A DNA stretch of 64,000 nt from an uncultured Pseudomonadales bacterium (GCA_943788875.1 CALSSA010000007.1:1-64000); one strand, 5' to 3'. Counted from the first letter of the stretch, positions 16,265 through 26,409 are shown. The notes: generated by a model not told the origin, from the sequence alone. A program made the numbers and translations.

Positions 16265-16810
16265 ATGGAACAATATCGTGGTACAACCATTCTGTCCGTG
16301 CGACGCAATGGCAAAGTGGTCATTGGCGGCGATGGTCAGGTCAGTCTCGGCAACACCATTATGAAAGGCAATGCCCGCAAGGTTCGTCGCCTTTACAAAG
16401 ATCAGGTGATTGCTGGTTTTGCTGGCGGCACTGCCGATGCATTTACCCTTTTCGAACGCTTTGAAGCCAAGCTGGAACAGCATCAGGGCAATCTCACCAA
16501 AGCGGCGGTTGAACTGGCCAAAGACTGGCGCACAGACCGTATTCTGCGCAAACTCGAAGCCCTGCTCGCTGTCGCCGATGCGGAAGCCTCACTGATCATT
16601 ACCGGCAATGGTGATGTTATTCAGCCTGAAGACGACCTTATTGCTATCGGTTCCGGCGGCCCCTTTGCTCAGTCTGCGGCTCGCGCACTGCTGGATAATA
16701 CTGAAATGGGTGCCAGAGAGATTGTTGAGCAGGGACTTAAAATCGCTGGCGATATCTGTATCTACACCAACCACAACAGAACTATTGAAGAGCTGGACTC
16801 AAACGCTTAA
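16265..16810 (+). CDS. hslV: ATP-dependent protease proteolytic subunit HslV
   Basis: 181 residues, threonine protease of the HslVU (ClpYQ) complex in the cytoplasm. It is nearly colinear with E. coli Hsl[55 protein letters not shown] and the ending [10 protein letters not shown]. The catalytic Thr should be Thr7 in RGTTILSV, so residues 1-6 (MEQYRG) form a short propeptide that must be removed. E. coli HslV needs only Met removal. The propeptide form is known in other bacteria, so it is not necessarily an error. No alternative start exists closer to Thr7. hslU follows after 34 bp. Confidence 0.96.
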   Translation: MEQYRGTTILSVRRNGKVVIGGDGQVSLGNTIMKGNARKVRRLYKDQVIAGFAGGTADAFTLFERFEAKLEQHQGNLTKAAVELAKDWRTDRILRKLEALLAVADAEASLIITGNGDVIQPEDDLIAIGSGGPFAQSAARALLDNTEMGAREIVEQGLKIAGDICIYTNHNRTIEELDSNA

Positions 16811-16844
16811 GCGTCCGCTCAGCAAAGAGTAGTAAGGAATTCCT

Positions 16845-18176
16845 ATGTCACAAATGACTCCTCGAGAGATTGTTCACGAACTCAACCGCCATATTATTGG
16901 TCAGGATGATGCCAAGCGCGCTGTTGCTATTGCTCTGCGCAATCGCTGGCGTCGCTCGCAACTGGATGCCGAGATGCGCAATGAGGTCACTCCGAAAAAT
17001 ATCCTGATGATTGGCCCCACCGGTGTGGGTAAAACAGAGATTGCCCGCCGTTTGGCGCGACTGGCCAATGCACCTTTTGTCAAAGTAGAGGCGACTAAAT
17101 TTACTGAAGTCGGCTATGTCGGCAAAGATGTCGAATCAATTATCCGCGATCTGGTCGAAACCTCAGTCAAACAGCGCCGCGAACAGGAAATGGAAAAAGT
17201 GGCCCAGCGTGCTATGGATGCTGCTGAAGAAAGAGTACTGGATGCCCTGCTTCCTCCGGCGCGAAGCGCAGATGCAGAGACAGACCGAGATAGCTCCACA
17301 CGCCAGATCTTCCGCAAAAAACTGCGCGAAGGTGTTCTGAATGACAAAGAGATAGAAATAGAATTAAGGCAGATGCCCGCCGGTGTGGAGATTATGGCGC
17401 CTCCGGGAATGGAGGAAATGACCAACCAACTGCAGGGTATGTTCAGCAGCATGGGCGCAGATAAAAAAACCAGCCGCAAAGTGACAGTGGCCGAGGCCCT
17501 GAAACAGCTAAAAGATGAAGAGGCCGGCAAACTGGTCAATGAAGAAAAGATTAAATCCAGCGCGGTGGAAGCTGCAGAACAGAACGGCATTGTCTTTCTC
17601 GACGAGATCGATAAGGTCTGTCGCCGCGGTGAAGGCAGTGGTGGCGCCGACGTTTCACGGGAAGGTGTGCAGCGAGATTTGCTGCCGCTGATTGAAGGCA
17701 GCACTGTCTCCACCAAGTACGGCATGATTAAAACTGACCATATTCTATTTATCGCCTCCGGTGCTTTTCATCTCGCCAAACCCTCAGATCTGATACCTGA
17801 ACTACAGGGCCGACTGCCTATTCGTGTTGAGCTAAACTCATTAGAAATCAATGATTTAGAAAGAATTCTAACTGAGCCCAAGGCCTCATTAACCAAGCAA
17901 TACTGCGAATTAATGGCTACCGAGGGTCTAACTATTGAGTTTACAGTTGATGGTGTGCGACGTATGGCTGAAATAGCCTTTGAAGTAAATGAGGGTACAG
18001 AAAATATTGGTGCCCGCCGTTTACACACTATCCTCGAGCGCTTGCTGGAAGAGATTTCCTTTGATGCCTCAGACCTTGGCAGTAAAGGTGAGACATTTAG
18101 TATTGATGCCGCCTTTGTCGAGAAAAATCTCGGTGAACTGGCCAGCAATGAAGATCTCACCCGGTTTATTCTCTAA
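16845..18176 (+). CDS. hslU: HslU unfoldase ATPase subunit
   Basis: 443 residues, AAA+ ATPase that unfolds substrates and threads them into HslV. The Walker A motif GPTGVGKT is at 57-64, the pore motif GYVGKDVES near 93, Walker B VFLDEIDK near 252, and the sensor-2 region [10 protein letters not shown] near 395. Length equals that of E. coli HslU (443). Its stop codon overlaps the A of the following DUF971 start, so translation is coupled. Confidence 0.97.
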   Translation: MSQMTPREIVHELNRHIIGQDDAKRAVAIALRNRWRRSQLDAEMRNEVTPKNILMIGPTGVGKTEIARRLARLANAPFVKVEATKFTEVGYVGKDVESIIRDLVETSVKQRREQEMEKVAQRAMDAAEERVLDALLPPARSADAETDRDSSTRQIFRKKLREGVLNDKEIEIELRQMPAGVEIMAPPGMEEMTNQLQGMFSSMGADKKTSRKVTVAEALKQLKDEEAGKLVNEEKIKSSAVEAAEQNGIVFLDEIDKVCRRGEGSGGADVSREGVQRDLLPLIEGSTVSTKYGMIKTDHILFIASGAFHLAKPSDLIPELQGRLPIRVELNSLEINDLERILTEPKASLTKQYCELMATEGLTIEFTVDGVRRMAEIAFEVNEGTENIGARRLHTILERLLEEISFDASDLGSKGETFSIDAAFVEKNLGELASNEDLTRFIL

Positions 18177-18553
18177 TGCCGGTACCCAGCCGCATTGTTG
18201 TCAGCGAACAGAAAGATGCCCTTAGTATGGAATATCAGGGCGATGTGCGGTTTAACCTGCCCGCTGAGTACCTGCGCGTTTTTTCCCCTAGTGCGGAGGT
18301 TCGCGGCCATGGCAAGGGACAGGAAGTACTGCAGATAGGCAAGCGCCAGGTGCGCATTGAGTCTATCCAGCAGTCTGGCAATTACGCGATTCAAATTACC
18401 TTCGATGACGGCCATGATTCAGGGATTTTTACCTGGGACTATCTATTTGAACTAGGTTCGAAGCAAACTGATAACTGGGCCAACTATACTGAGCGCCTGT
18501 ATCAAGCCAATCAATCCCGCGACCCAGACACCCAGGTGGTTAAACTGTCGTGA
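18176..18553 (+). CDS. DUF971 domain protein
   Basis: 125 residues. The DUF971 (gamma-butyrobetaine-hydroxylase-like N-terminal) domain is seen in the pattern LPAEYLRVFSPSAEVRGH, a central GNYAIQITFDDGHDSGIFTWDYL, and a short C-terminal helix. Domains of this type often bind zinc or assist Fe-S/Mrp proteins; no function is proven for free-standing members. Location directly after hslVU is common in Gammaproteobacteria. The start ATG overlaps the hslU stop by one base. Confidence 0.85.
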   Translation: MPVPSRIVVSEQKDALSMEYQGDVRFNLPAEYLRVFSPSAEVRGHGKGQEVLQIGKRQVRIESIQQSGNYAIQITFDDGHDSGIFTWDYLFELGSKQTDNWANYTERLYQANQSRDPDTQVVKLS

Positions 18554-18642
18554 TTTATCTAGCGGTCTAAATTACCTAAATGCCCGCAACTAGGGCTACA
18601 ATAGATGCCCTGATTTTTGAGATATCTGAGATAACACCGCCA

Positions 18643-19389
18643 ATGTCTGATAAAACCACCCACTTCGGTTACAAAACTGTCAATGTTGAAGAAAAGGCCG
18701 GCAAAGTCGCCGAAGTCTTTCATTCTGTCGCTGGCAAATATGATTTGATGAATGACCTGATGTCAGCCGGTGTGCACCGCCTGTGGAAACGCATGACCAT
18801 TGAAATGTCTGGTGTGCGCCGCGGCAACTCGGTTCTCGATATTGCTGGTGGCACCGGCGATTTAACCGCCAAATTCTCCCGCATTGTGGGTCCCGAAGGC
18901 ACAGTGGTGCTGGCTGATATCAATGACTCAATGCTCAAGGTTGGCCGCGACCGCCTGATGGATCGCGGTATCGTCAATAATATTAAGTTTTCCCAGGCCG
19001 ATGCCCAGTATCTACCCTTTCCAGACAATACCTTTGATGTCATCACCATTGCCTTTGGCCTGCGCAATGTCACCGATAAAGATTTAGCCCTTCGCTCTAT
19101 GCTGCGTGTACTTAAGCCAGGCGGTCGACTGCTGGTATTAGAGTTTTCCAAACCCGGCAACCCCCTGCTGTCAAAAGTTTATGACACCTATTCGTTTAGC
19201 ATTCTGCCCAAACTGGGCAAACTGTTTGCCAGTGATGCCGACAGCTATCAATATCTGGCTGAGTCTATCCGTATGCATCCAGACCAAGAGACATTGCAGG
19301 GCATGATGGACAGTGCTGGCTTTGCCAATACTGACTTTCATAATATGACCGGTGGTGTTGTGGCCCTGCATCGGGGAGTTAAGCCCTAG
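18643..19389 (+). CDS. ubiE: Ubiquinone/menaquinone C-methyltransferase UbiE
   Basis: 248 residues, an SAM-dependent methyltransferase that methylates the quinone ring (2-methoxy-6-polyprenyl-1,4-benzoquinol; also demethylmenaquinol). Motif I is [11 protein letters not shown] near residue 68. The UbiE signatures [17 protein letters not shown] and [20 protein letters not shown] are present. Start ATG 18643 is chosen because the protein then begins [10 protein letters not shown] like E. coli UbiE and has the usual length; an in-frame ATG 63 bp upstream gives a non-homologous extension. It overlaps ubiJ by one base. Confidence 0.95.
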   Translation: MSDKTTHFGYKTVNVEEKAGKVAEVFHSVAGKYDLMNDLMSAGVHRLWKRMTIEMSGVRRGNSVLDIAGGTGDLTAKFSRIVGPEGTVVLADINDSMLKVGRDRLMDRGIVNNIKFSQADAQYLPFPDNTFDVITIAFGLRNVTDKDLALRSMLRVLKPGGRLLVLEFSKPGNPLLSKVYDTYSFSILPKLGKLFASDADSYQYLAESIRMHPDQETLQGMMDSAGFANTDFHNMTGGVVALHRGVKP

Positions 19390-20027
19390 TGATTTTTGGC
19401 GCCCTGCAAGCAGCTGCTCTGGAAGGGGTAGAAAACATTATCAATGTTGCCCTGACCCATGACCCTGCATCGGCCAAGGGGCTGGCATCCATGGCTGGTA
19501 AAATAATGCTGATTGACAGCTCAATGCCTGCAATGTGTGTTGCTGTGGAACCCACCGCCGACGGTATTATGCTGCACCACAATTGGCAGGATGATGCAGA
19601 TATCACTATCAGTGGCTCATTGGTCTCTATTGCTGGCATGGCCATCAATTCTGGCGATATGGTTTCGTTTTCCGGAACTGGCGTCAATGTGACCGGTAAT
19701 CTCGAAATGCTGCGCCAACTCAATAAGATTATGGCGGGACTGGATATTGACTGGGAGGCCGCTCTGGCGCAATTAGTCGGCGACATACCAGCTCATATTC
19801 TGGCCGATAGCATTCGCAATAGTGCCAGCTTCCGCGCCAATGCAATGGATCGGACCAAATCTGCGCTAGTCGAAGTGTCCCAAGAGGAACTACGGCTAAC
19901 GCCAAGCAAAAATGAATATGATGAATTTGTTCAATCTGTGCGCCACTTAGCCACAGATGTTGACCGCCTTGCGGCTCGTGCCAACAGGCTTCGCCTTATG
20001 ATTCAAGATGGGAAAGCCATTCTGTGA
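19389..20027 (+). CDS. ubiJ: Ubiquinone biosynthesis accessory factor UbiJ
   Basis: 212 residues with an N-terminal SCP2 lipid-binding domain (about 1-115) and a helical C-terminal tail. It acts as scaffold and lipid carrier of the soluble ubiquinone-biosynthesis complex together with UbiK; ubiK is at 60.4 kb in this window. The start is GTG, sharing one base with the ubiE stop (TAGTG). Its stop overlaps ubiB by 4 bp. The ubiE-ubiJ-ubiB order is the standard gammaproteobacterial arrangement and confirms the identity despite low sequence conservation. Confidence 0.9.
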   Translation: MIFGALQAAALEGVENIINVALTHDPASAKGLASMAGKIMLIDSSMPAMCVAVEPTADGIMLHHNWQDDADITISGSLVSIAGMAINSGDMVSFSGTGVNVTGNLEMLRQLNKIMAGLDIDWEAALAQLVGDIPAHILADSIRNSASFRANAMDRTKSALVEVSQEELRLTPSKNEYDEFVQSVRHLATDVDRLAARANRLRLMIQDGKAIL

Positions 20028-21631
20028 TTCGCCTTCGCCGCCTCGCTAAAATAGCCTATATTGTAGGCAAATACCGTCTTGACGAGATGCTCCACAAAGA
20101 CCGCCTACCCTTTGCTGCCCGTGCCTTATTAGCGCCTGCAGTATTATTTGGCCGCGCTAAAGCTGAGCGCGGCGAGCGCCTGAGAAAGGCACTGGAAGAA
20201 TTAGGCCCTATCTTTATCAAGTTTGGCCAACTGCTTTCCACCAGACCAGACCTGGTGCCAACAGATATCTGTTCACAACTGACCCGACTGCAAGATAATG
20301 TGCCTCCCTTCGATTCAACAGTATTTAAAAACAATATAGAGACTGCCCTCAACGGTACTGTAGATGATCTATTTTATAGCTTTGAAACCGAGCCTCTGGC
20401 TTCGGCATCGGTGGCTCAGGTCCATGCCGCAGTGCTTGCTGATGGCCGGGAAGTGGTGGTCAAAGCAGTGCGCCCAGGCATCGAAAAAACCATACGCAAA
20501 GATATAGCGCTGCTCTATACCCTGGCGCGTTTGTTAGCCAAATACTCTGAGGATGGCCGCAGGCTGAAACCACTTGAAGTGGTAGCAGACTATGAGATGG
20601 TTATCCTTGAGGAGCTAAACCTGCAGTCCGAAGGCGCCAATGCCTCATTGCTACGCCACAACTTTGATCAGTCACCACTGCTCTATGTACCAGAGATTCA
20701 CTGGCCCTTTTCCAATGAGAATGTACTGGTTATGGAGCGTATTTACGGCATTCCTGTGACCAATATGGCTGATCTGGAAGCCGCTGGTGTGGACATGAAA
20801 CTGCTCGCAGAGCGTGGTGTGGAAATATTCTTTACCCAGGTGTTTGAACACAATTTCTTCCACGCGGATATGCACCCAGGCAATATCTTTGTCGATGCCA
20901 GTAATAGCAAATCGCCTAGCTACTTGGCTATTGACTGCGCCATTATGGGCTCCCTCTCCAGCGATGATCAGTTTTATCTGGCGCGCAATCTACTGGCTAT
21001 CTTTAAGCGCGACTACAGACAGGTAGCCGAGCTGCATATTCGCTCCGGCTGGGTACCAACAGATACTCCGGTCAATGAGTTTACCGGTGCCATTCGTTCA
21101 GTCTGCGAGCCTATCTTTGAACGCCCACTGAATGAGATTTCCCTTGGTCACATGTTGATCAGCCTGTTTAACACCGCGCGACGTTTTAATATGGAAGTGC
21201 AACCTTCATTGGTGCTGCTACAAAAAACACTACTCAATATTGAGGGGCTAGGTCGCCAAATGTATCCGCAGCTTGATCTCTGGACCACGGCACAGCCATT
21301 TTTAGAAAAATGGCTAAAAGATCGCTACTCGCCAAAAAGTATCTTCAAGCAATTTAAACGTCATGTACCGGACTGGCTGGAACATCTACCCCAGATACCG
21401 CCGCTTATCTTTCAGGCTCTGCAATCCATACAGCAACCAGTGCCGACTGCGCCCGCAGCCCCTGCTCGCAGAGGTAAAACACCGAACAGGGTGTATAGCA
21501 GAATTGGCGCCGCACTAGCAGGCATAGGTATCGGCCTCACATCCCCGCAGTTGGCAGATACCATTAACCAGATACCAGGTGGCAGCCTCACGTTGGTTAG
21601 TCTCGGATTACTGTTACTGCTATTGCGCTAG
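20024..21631 (+). CDS. ubiB: Ubiquinone biosynthesis protein UbiB (ABC1 kinase-like)
   Basis: 535 residues, an atypical kinase-fold ATPase needed for ubiquinone biosynthesis at the inner membrane. The KxGQ motif is in [16 protein letters not shown] near residue 65, the Ala-rich loop in [11 protein letters not shown] near 128, and the [10 protein letters not shown] catalytic segment near 286. The C-terminal hydrophobic segment ends [16 protein letters not shown] and anchors it in the membrane. GTG start, 4-bp overlap with ubiJ. Confidence 0.95.
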   Translation: MIRLRRLAKIAYIVGKYRLDEMLHKDRLPFAARALLAPAVLFGRAKAERGERLRKALEELGPIFIKFGQLLSTRPDLVPTDICSQLTRLQDNVPPFDSTVFKNNIETALNGTVDDLFYSFETEPLASASVAQVHAAVLADGREVVVKAVRPGIEKTIRKDIALLYTLARLLAKYSEDGRRLKPLEVVADYEMVILEELNLQSEGANASLLRHNFDQSPLLYVPEIHWPFSNENVLVMERIYGIPVTNMADLEAAGVDMKLLAERGVEIFFTQVFEHNFFHADMHPGNIFVDASNSKSPSYLAIDCAIMGSLSSDDQFYLARNLLAIFKRDYRQVAELHIRSGWVPTDTPVNEFTGAIRSVCEPIFERPLNEISLGHMLISLFNTARRFNMEVQPSLVLLQKTLLNIEGLGRQMYPQLDLWTTAQPFLEKWLKDRYSPKSIFKQFKRHVPDWLEHLPQIPPLIFQALQSIQQPVPTAPAAPARRGKTPNRVYSRIGAALAGIGIGLTSPQLADTINQIPGGSLTLVSLGLLLLLLR

Positions 21632-21655
21632 CCGCAATTCAGTTATACTTTGGGT

Positions 21656-22039
21656 ATGAGTAACTTCCCCGATCAAGTAGCCTGGAATAGTGATGGACTG
21701 GTCCCAGCCATTGCTCAAGATGCCCAATCCGGTCGGATATTAATGATGGCCTGGATGAACCGCGAAGCCCTTGAACTTACCGTCTCTGAAAACCGTGCCG
21801 TGTACTGGTCTCGGTCAAGGCAAAAACTGTGGCGCAAAGGGGAAGAGTCCGGCAATGTGCAACTGCTAAAAGAACTGCGCCTGGACTGCGATAACGATGT
21901 TATTTTGATGCAAGTCGAGCAGCTGGGTGGGATTGCCTGTCACACAGGCCGAGTCTCATGCTTTTACTCTGTACTGCACGATGGTGAGTGGCAGGCTGTA
22001 GACTCAGTGATTAAAGACCCCAAGGACATATATCAATGA
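21656..22039 (+). CDS. hisI: Phosphoribosyl-AMP cyclohydrolase
   Basis: 127 residues, third step of histidine biosynthesis, opening the adenine ring of PR-AMP. Signature motifs: [32 protein letters not shown], and the Zn/Mg-binding [22 protein letters not shown] split over the C-terminal half. ATG 21656 is preferred over TTG 21650. It overlaps hisE by 4 bp (ATGA). Separate hisI and hisE genes next to ubiB and tatABC are as in Pseudomonas, unlike the fused hisIE of enterics. Confidence 0.95.
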   Translation: MSNFPDQVAWNSDGLVPAIAQDAQSGRILMMAWMNREALELTVSENRAVYWSRSRQKLWRKGEESGNVQLLKELRLDCDNDVILMQVEQLGGIACHTGRVSCFYSVLHDGEWQAVDSVIKDPKDIYQ

Positions 22040-22377
22040 GCGACGTCTTAACGCAGCTAACCAGAGTACTGGAAGCGCGCAAACAGGCCACGGCTGATGA
22101 TTCCTATGTCGCCAGTCTGCATGCCAAGGGGCTCAATAAAATACTTGAGAAAGTCGGTGAGGAATCTGTTGAAACGATTCTCGCAGCTCGGGATGCTGAG
22201 CTGAGCGGCAACAATGAAAAGGTAATCTATGAGACAGCTGACCTATGGTTTCACAGTCTGGTGATGCTATCTCATTTAGGCGAGAACGCAGATGCCGTAC
22301 TTGCCGAACTTGAAACAAGATTTGATCTATCCGGCCTTGAAGAAAAGGCACAACGTACAACTGATAAGGAGAACTAA
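22036..22377 (+). CDS. hisE: Phosphoribosyl-ATP pyrophosphatase
   Basis: 113 residues, second step of histidine biosynthesis, an all-helical MazG-like fold. The signature [15 protein letters not shown] with acidic Mg-binding residues is near residue 37, followed by [14 protein letters not shown]. Start ATG overlaps the hisI TGA, and tatA starts one base after its stop. Confidence 0.94.
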   Translation: MSDVLTQLTRVLEARKQATADDSYVASLHAKGLNKILEKVGEESVETILAARDAELSGNNEKVIYETADLWFHSLVMLSHLGENADAVLAELETRFDLSGLEEKAQRTTDKEN

Positions 22378-22378
22378 A

Positions 22379-22591
22379 ATGGGTTTTGGTTGGCAGGAAT
22401 TATTAATTATATTGGTCATCGTAGCTATGGTCTTTGGTACTAAAAAATTGCGTAATATTGGCTCAGATCTGGGTGGCGCAGTGAAAGGCTTCAAAGATAA
22501 CGTCACCTCGGATGCAGATTCGGATTCAGACGCCAAAGTAGAAGCAGGCGAGACTACAGAAGAATCAGAGAAAAAAGACTCCGCAGACTAA
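22379..22591 (+). CDS. tatA: Twin-arginine translocase subunit TatA
   Basis: 70 residues. One N-terminal membrane helix ([20 protein letters not shown]), the conserved FGTKKL hinge, an amphipathic helix ([15 protein letters not shown]) and an acidic C-terminal tail. Start ATG 22379 follows AAGGAGAACTAAA; longer in-frame readings into hisE are not homologous. It forms the pore-like oligomer of the Tat system with TatB and TatC encoded next. Confidence 0.94.
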   Translation: MGFGWQELLIILVIVAMVFGTKKLRNIGSDLGGAVKGFKDNVTSDADSDSDAKVEAGETTEESEKKDSAD

Positions 22592-22594
22592 ACC

Positions 22595-22924
22595 ATGTTT
22601 GATATAGGTTTTTCAGAACTACTGGTTATTGCAATCATAGCGTTGATTGTTATGGGCCCCGAGCGACTTCCTGAAACCGTGCGCAGCATTGGTCTGTGGG
22701 TGGGCCGCCTGAAACAGATGTTTGCCAATGCTCGCCAGGATCTTGAAACTGAAGTGGGCATGGACGAGATCCATCGCCAACTGCACAATGAAAAAATAAT
22801 GCGCCAACTGCAAGAAACTAAGACTGAGGTCGAAGACACCATGATTCAGGGCAAGTCTAAGCTTAAAAAGACTGCAGCTGATATCAACAAGGCCGTCGAT
22901 GAGTCTGATGAAGGCAAGGTATGA
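22595..22924 (+). CDS. tatB: Twin-arginine translocase subunit TatB
   Basis: 109 residues. MFDIGFSELLVIAIIALIV is the N-terminal helix, then GPERLPETVR, the TatB hinge motif, and a long charged amphipathic helix. It is shorter than E. coli TatB (171 residues), lacking much of the variable tail. It is the substrate receptor with TatC. It lies 3 bp after tatA and overlaps tatC by 4 bp. Confidence 0.93.
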   Translation: MFDIGFSELLVIAIIALIVMGPERLPETVRSIGLWVGRLKQMFANARQDLETEVGMDEIHRQLHNEKIMRQLQETKTEVEDTMIQGKSKLKKTAADINKAVDESDEGKV

Positions 22925-23655
22925 ACGAGCAAAAAGAAGACTTAACCACCCAGCCCTTTATGTCTCATCTTATCGAGTTTCGCGACAGAGTACTGCGTGC
23001 CTTTATCGCCATCCTGATTATTTTTGCCTGCCTATTTTCCTTTAGCCAAGAACTCTATCTCTACGTCTCTGAACCTATCCGCGAATACTTGCCCGCTAAT
23101 TCCAGCATGATCGCTACAGAGGTTGCATCACCTTTTCTGACACCTTTTAAGCTGACTCTGGTGCTGTCGATGTTTGCGGCTATGCCCTATATCCTTTATC
23201 AAGTCTGGGCCTTTGTCGCACCTGGTCTGTATAAACGAGAGAAAAAGATTGTCGTGCCATTATTTTTCTCTAGTGTCTTTTTGTTTTATGCCGGCATGGC
23301 CTTCGCCTATTACATTGTGTTTCCGCTAGTGTTTATGTTCTTTACTAGCATTGCCCCGGAAGGCATTAGCGTTATGCCTGATATCCGCAGCTATCTGGAT
23401 TTTGTATTAAAGTTGTTCTTCGCTTTTGGACTTAGCTTTGAAATACCAATAGCAGTGGTGATTCTGTCTTGGATGGGCGCGGTAGATCCAGACAACCTGG
23501 CTAAAAAACGTCCCTATGTCTTTGTGCTGTGCTTTATATTGGGCATGCTGTTAACACCACCAGATATTATTTCTCAAACTTTGCTGGCCATACCTATGTG
23601 GCTGCTTTTTGAAATTGGCATTTTATTTGGCCGGCTAGTCAAGCCTGCAGACTAA
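22921..23655 (+). CDS. tatC: Twin-arginine translocase subunit TatC
   Basis: 244 residues, six membrane segments. TatC signatures: MSHLIEFRDRVLRAF near the N terminus, VAPGLYKREKK, and FGLSFEIPIAVVIL. It recognises the RR signal peptide. It is the last gene of the ubiE-to-tatC run. The 83 bp between it and the convergent ychJ-like gene show no strong terminator. Confidence 0.95.
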   Translation: MNEQKEDLTTQPFMSHLIEFRDRVLRAFIAILIIFACLFSFSQELYLYVSEPIREYLPANSSMIATEVASPFLTPFKLTLVLSMFAAMPYILYQVWAFVAPGLYKREKKIVVPLFFSSVFLFYAGMAFAYYIVFPLVFMFFTSIAPEGISVMPDIRSYLDFVLKLFFAFGLSFEIPIAVVILSWMGAVDPDNLAKKRPYVFVLCFILGMLLTPPDIISQTLLAIPMWLLFEIGILFGRLVKPAD

Positions 23656-23738
23656 CCAGCAGCTTTAAATAACTGACTGTGTAGCGCCTCGATCTCTCTA
23701 CCCTCAGCTAATCAGTTTAATGATACGGTGCACTTTAA

Positions 23739-24134
23739 CTAAAGTTTGTTATGCGATACTTCTCCGCCAACATAGAACCAGCGCGCGCCCTGCAGAGTGA
23801 ACACCGATTTCTCATGCATCTCAACAGGCCGGTTGTTATCTTTATAGACAGCTTTAAATTCCACCCAACCACTGTTGCCACTAACGCCAGAATCCATAAT
23901 CTGTAATCCGAGCCATTCAGTATCCGAGCTCGAAAGATCTTCGATTGACAGGTCTTTAGCCATTGGCGCAAACCAGGTTTTAAGCAAATAAGTGCCATAG
24001 CCACCCATGCAATAGGCACTGTATCTAGAGCGCATTAGCTGCTCCGGTGTTCCCGCAGACTGAGACTCATTCAGCAGCGGCTCGCAACATTCTGTAAAGC
24101 ACTTCCGACTGCCACAAACACAATCTTTTTTCAT
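23739..24134 (-). CDS. YchJ family (UPF0225) SEC-C motif protein
   Basis: 131 residues. The N-terminal SEC-C zinc motif is CVCGSRKCFTECCEP (residues 5-19). It is followed by LMRSRYSAYCMGGYGTYLLKTW and a C-terminal beta-rich part ending GARWFYVGGEV. That is the layout of YchJ, a zinc-binding family of unknown function. It is monocistronic, convergent with tatC and divergent from the yajQ-like gene. Confidence 0.85.
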   Translation of the reverse strand: MKKDCVCGSRKCFTECCEPLLNESQSAGTPEQLMRSRYSAYCMGGYGTYLLKTWFAPMAKDLSIEDLSSSDTEWLGLQIMDSGVSGNSGWVEFKAVYKDNNRPVEMHEKSVFTLQGARWFYVGGEVSHNKL

Positions 24135-24228
24135 TTTTGAATTACCCCATTTATAATACTATTTAGGCTGGTCTGTGGTGCACCGACTGGTTTAAAATCA
24201 TAACTCATATCCAGTTGAGAGTGAGACC

Positions 24229-24714
24229 ATGCCAAGCGTAGATATTGTTTCTGAAGTTGACACCGCTGAGATACTCAACGCCACAGATAATGCTGATCGA
24301 GAATTGTCGACAAGATTCGACTTTCGTGGCGTCGACGCCAGTATCAGCCTAGCCAATGACATCGTGACCATTAAAACGGAAGCAGACTTCCAATGTCAGC
24401 AGTTATTGGATATTTTTCGTGCCCAATTGATCAAGCGCAAGATTGACCCCAGAGTCATTGAATGTGACGATGAATCAGTGCACCGCGGCAAAGCATTTTC
24501 TTTGGATGTTAGCTTTAAACAAGGTATAAGCTCCGAAATCTGTAAAAAGATCGTTAAACTCATCAAAGACAAGAAGCTCAAGGTCCAGGCCGCAATTCAA
24601 GGCGATCAGGTGCGAGTGACTGGCAAGAAGCGCGATGATCTACAGGCGGTGATGGCCATGGTTCGTGAAGCCGATCTGGGGCAGCCCTTTCAGTTTAAAA
24701 ACTTCCGTGACTAA
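24229..24714 (+). CDS. YajQ family nucleotide-binding protein
   Basis: 161 residues, two RRM-like halves. It starts [11 protein letters not shown], has [15 protein letters not shown] near residue 25 and [25 protein letters not shown] near the C terminus, all diagnostic of YajQ. A Xanthomonas member binds cyclic di-GMP; E. coli YajQ binds nucleotides and tRNA. Function here is unknown. The ATG follows a GAGAGTGAG sequence. Confidence 0.92.
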   Translation: MPSVDIVSEVDTAEILNATDNADRELSTRFDFRGVDASISLANDIVTIKTEADFQCQQLLDIFRAQLIKRKIDPRVIECDDESVHRGKAFSLDVSFKQGISSEICKKIVKLIKDKKLKVQAAIQGDQVRVTGKKRDDLQAVMAMVREADLGQPFQFKNFRD

Positions 24715-24717
24715 CCA

Positions 24718-25083
24718 TTAGGCAGCAACAAAGACCATAGAAATACTGTTCACACAGTGACGGATATTTTTGTCAGTAAAGCCTTCACCCTCAAACACAT
24801 GGCCGAGATGGCCATCGCAGTTGGCACAGACAATTTCAATCCGTCGGCCATCAGCATCAGGCTCGCGGCGCACTGCATTGTCAATCTCATCGTCGAAGCT
24901 GGGCCATCCGCAATGAGAGGGAAATTTATGTTCCGAGCGGTACAGGGGAGCATCACATTGTTTGCACTGATACAGCCCTTGAGATTTGTTATCTGTGTAC
25001 TCACCAACAAAAGGCGCCTCAGTCCCCTTCTGCTGAATAACATATTTTTCTTGCGCGGTTAGTTCGTTATAGCTATCTGCCAT
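24718..25083 (-). CDS. msrB: Peptide-methionine (R)-S-oxide reductase MsrB
   Basis: About 121 residues, repairs methionine-R-sulphoxide. Two CxxC zinc pairs (CKQC, CANC), the HCGWPSF motif, HLGHVFEGEG, and the catalytic Cys in RHCVNSISM are present. The catalytic segment is normally RYCVNSASL; Tyr to His and Ala to Ile are unusual but conservative in position. The start is set at MADSYNEL (25083); an ATG 9 bp upstream is possible. It lies 11 bp downstream of the thiamine-kinase-like gene on the same strand and may be read from that operon. Confidence 0.94.
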   Translation of the reverse strand: MADSYNELTAQEKYVIQQKGTEAPFVGEYTDNKSQGLYQCKQCDAPLYRSEHKFPSHCGWPSFDDEIDNAVRREPDADGRRIEIVCANCDGHLGHVFEGEGFTDKNIRHCVNSISMVFVAA

Positions 25084-25094
25084 ACTGATCAATC

Positions 25095-25877
25095 CTATAG
25101 TTGTACCGCCAACCAGAGCTTATCCATCGCCTGTTTGACTTTAAATAATGAGCGCATCGCCCCTTCCTGCTGGCCAGTTAAACCATAGTCGCCATCGTAC
25201 AGACGGATAAAATCCAGTCTTGGATGACCTAGAGCGGCATATTCCCAATCAATAATAAACAAACCGCGCTCATTGACGATAATGTTTTCTGGCACCATAT
25301 CATGATGGCAAATCACAGGTTCCCAACTCTCAGCATCTACCTCTAGCGCAGCTTGCTCTATCTGCTGCTTAACTGATGCTGAGACAATATCACCACTGAG
25401 TTGATCAAGGTAGTTCTGACAGTATTCGAGATAGTTGCGTGGGTTAGAATCCGGCATTTTCACTGACTGTACCAACCCCAGCGCCTCAGAGAGAGACTCC
25501 ATAATATGGGTATTTTTTAAACTCTTGGTATTGAGACTGTCACCCTCAATAAATTCGCTAACCAGTACCTCATCATCAATAAAATAGACCTGAGGAACCA
25601 GGCCAGTTGACTGTAAAAGCCCGAGAACTCTGGCCTCACGCTGGCGATCAATTCCCAGCTTTAAGCTATCCGGAGAGTTGATTCTGACAACTGCTTGAAA
25701 AACACCTGCCGCGACCAAAAAGGTTTTGTTGGTGCGACCACCAACTAATTCCCTGACGACCTCAGGCTGACAGTCTAGAGCTGACTTAGTCTGCCACTGC
25801 TGCCAGTTACACAGGGTCTGCTGCAGTAGCCTCTGGGTTGTGATTGAAATAGGACTTTCTCCAGGCAAGGTAACCAA
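25095..25877 (-). CDS. Aminoglycoside-phosphotransferase-fold kinase, probable thiamine kinase
   Basis: 260 residues of the choline/thiamine kinase fold. LVGGRTNKTFLV near residue 45 is the nucleotide loop region. The catalytic loop CHHDMVPENIIV and the metal-binding IDWEYAALGHPRLDF lie near residues 183-212. Position as last gene of the TPP-riboswitch operon, after TonB receptor, YkoF-like and PnuT genes, points to thiamine phosphorylation (inference). The frame can start at TTG 25877, which overlaps pnuT by 71 bp; a non-ATG start nearer 25810 is equally possible, so the N terminus is uncertain. Confidence 0.75.
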   Translation of the reverse strand: MVTLPGESPISITTQRLLQQTLCNWQQWQTKSALDCQPEVVRELVGGRTNKTFLVAAGVFQAVVRINSPDSLKLGIDRQREARVLGLLQSTGLVPQVYFIDDEVLVSEFIEGDSLNTKSLKNTHIMESLSEALGLVQSVKMPDSNPRNYLEYCQNYLDQLSGDIVSASVKQQIEQAALEVDAESWEPVICHHDMVPENIIVNERGLFIIDWEYAALGHPRLDFIRLYDGDYGLTGQQEGAMRSLFKVKQAMDKLWLAVQL

Positions 25878-26406
25878 TGATTGAAAGCACTAAGTATAAC
25901 CCAAGCATTGCTGCAGTTTGATAGAGCTCTCGATCGATAAACATAAATATAGAAACGGAGTTAATCACCATCCAATACAGCCAGTTTTCAAGGACTTTGC
26001 GCGCCACCATTAGGGTAGTCAAGATACTGGCCCAGGTTGTAAATGAGTCCAAATAGGGCAATTTAGCATCTGTATTAGCAGCAAGAAGATAGCCGGACAG
26101 CAGAGTCCCAGCCAGAATCAGCAACAGAGCAATAGCGTGCTGTTCAACGCCCCAGCGGCAGATAGCACGACCAGTGCTGTTATCACCACCAAGCCGCCAT
26201 TGGTACCAGCCGTAAACTGCCATCGCCATGTAATATATATTTAGTGCAGACTCCATATACAGACTGACGTCACCAAATATATACACATAGATGGCAGTAC
26301 TAATAAAAGCACAGTACCAACACAGGCTACTCTCCTTCATCGCTAAAAGGAGATAAGCGATAGCCAAAACTACAGCCAGGGATTCCAAATCAAAGAAACT
26401 AAACAC
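25807..26406 (-). CDS. pnuT: PnuC-family transporter, probable thiamine transporter PnuT
   Basis: 199 residues with about seven hydrophobic segments and the PnuC features VYGWYQWRLGG and NWLYWMVINSVSIFMFI (WxxWxxxN-type substrate motif). PnuC proteins are facilitators; members under TPP riboswitches are called PnuT and carry thiamine, which a kinase then traps. Here a kinase gene follows and overlaps. Start is GTG, 3 bp after the ykoF-like stop. It acts in the inner membrane. Confidence 0.85.
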   Translation of the reverse strand: MFSFFDLESLAVVLAIAYLLLAMKESSLCWYCAFISTAIYVYIFGDVSLYMESALNIYYMAMAVYGWYQWRLGGDNSTGRAICRWGVEQHAIALLLILAGTLLSGYLLAANTDAKLPYLDSFTTWASILTTLMVARKVLENWLYWMVINSVSIFMFIDRELYQTAAMLGLYLVLSIIGYLAWRKSYFNHNPEATAADPV

Positions 26407-26409
26407 GAT

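Noticed and set aside
17114-17725. 203-codon open frame on the minus strand inside hslU
   Set aside because: It is antisense to a highly conserved gene, Ser-rich, with no recognisable motif or ribosome-binding site; a composition shadow.
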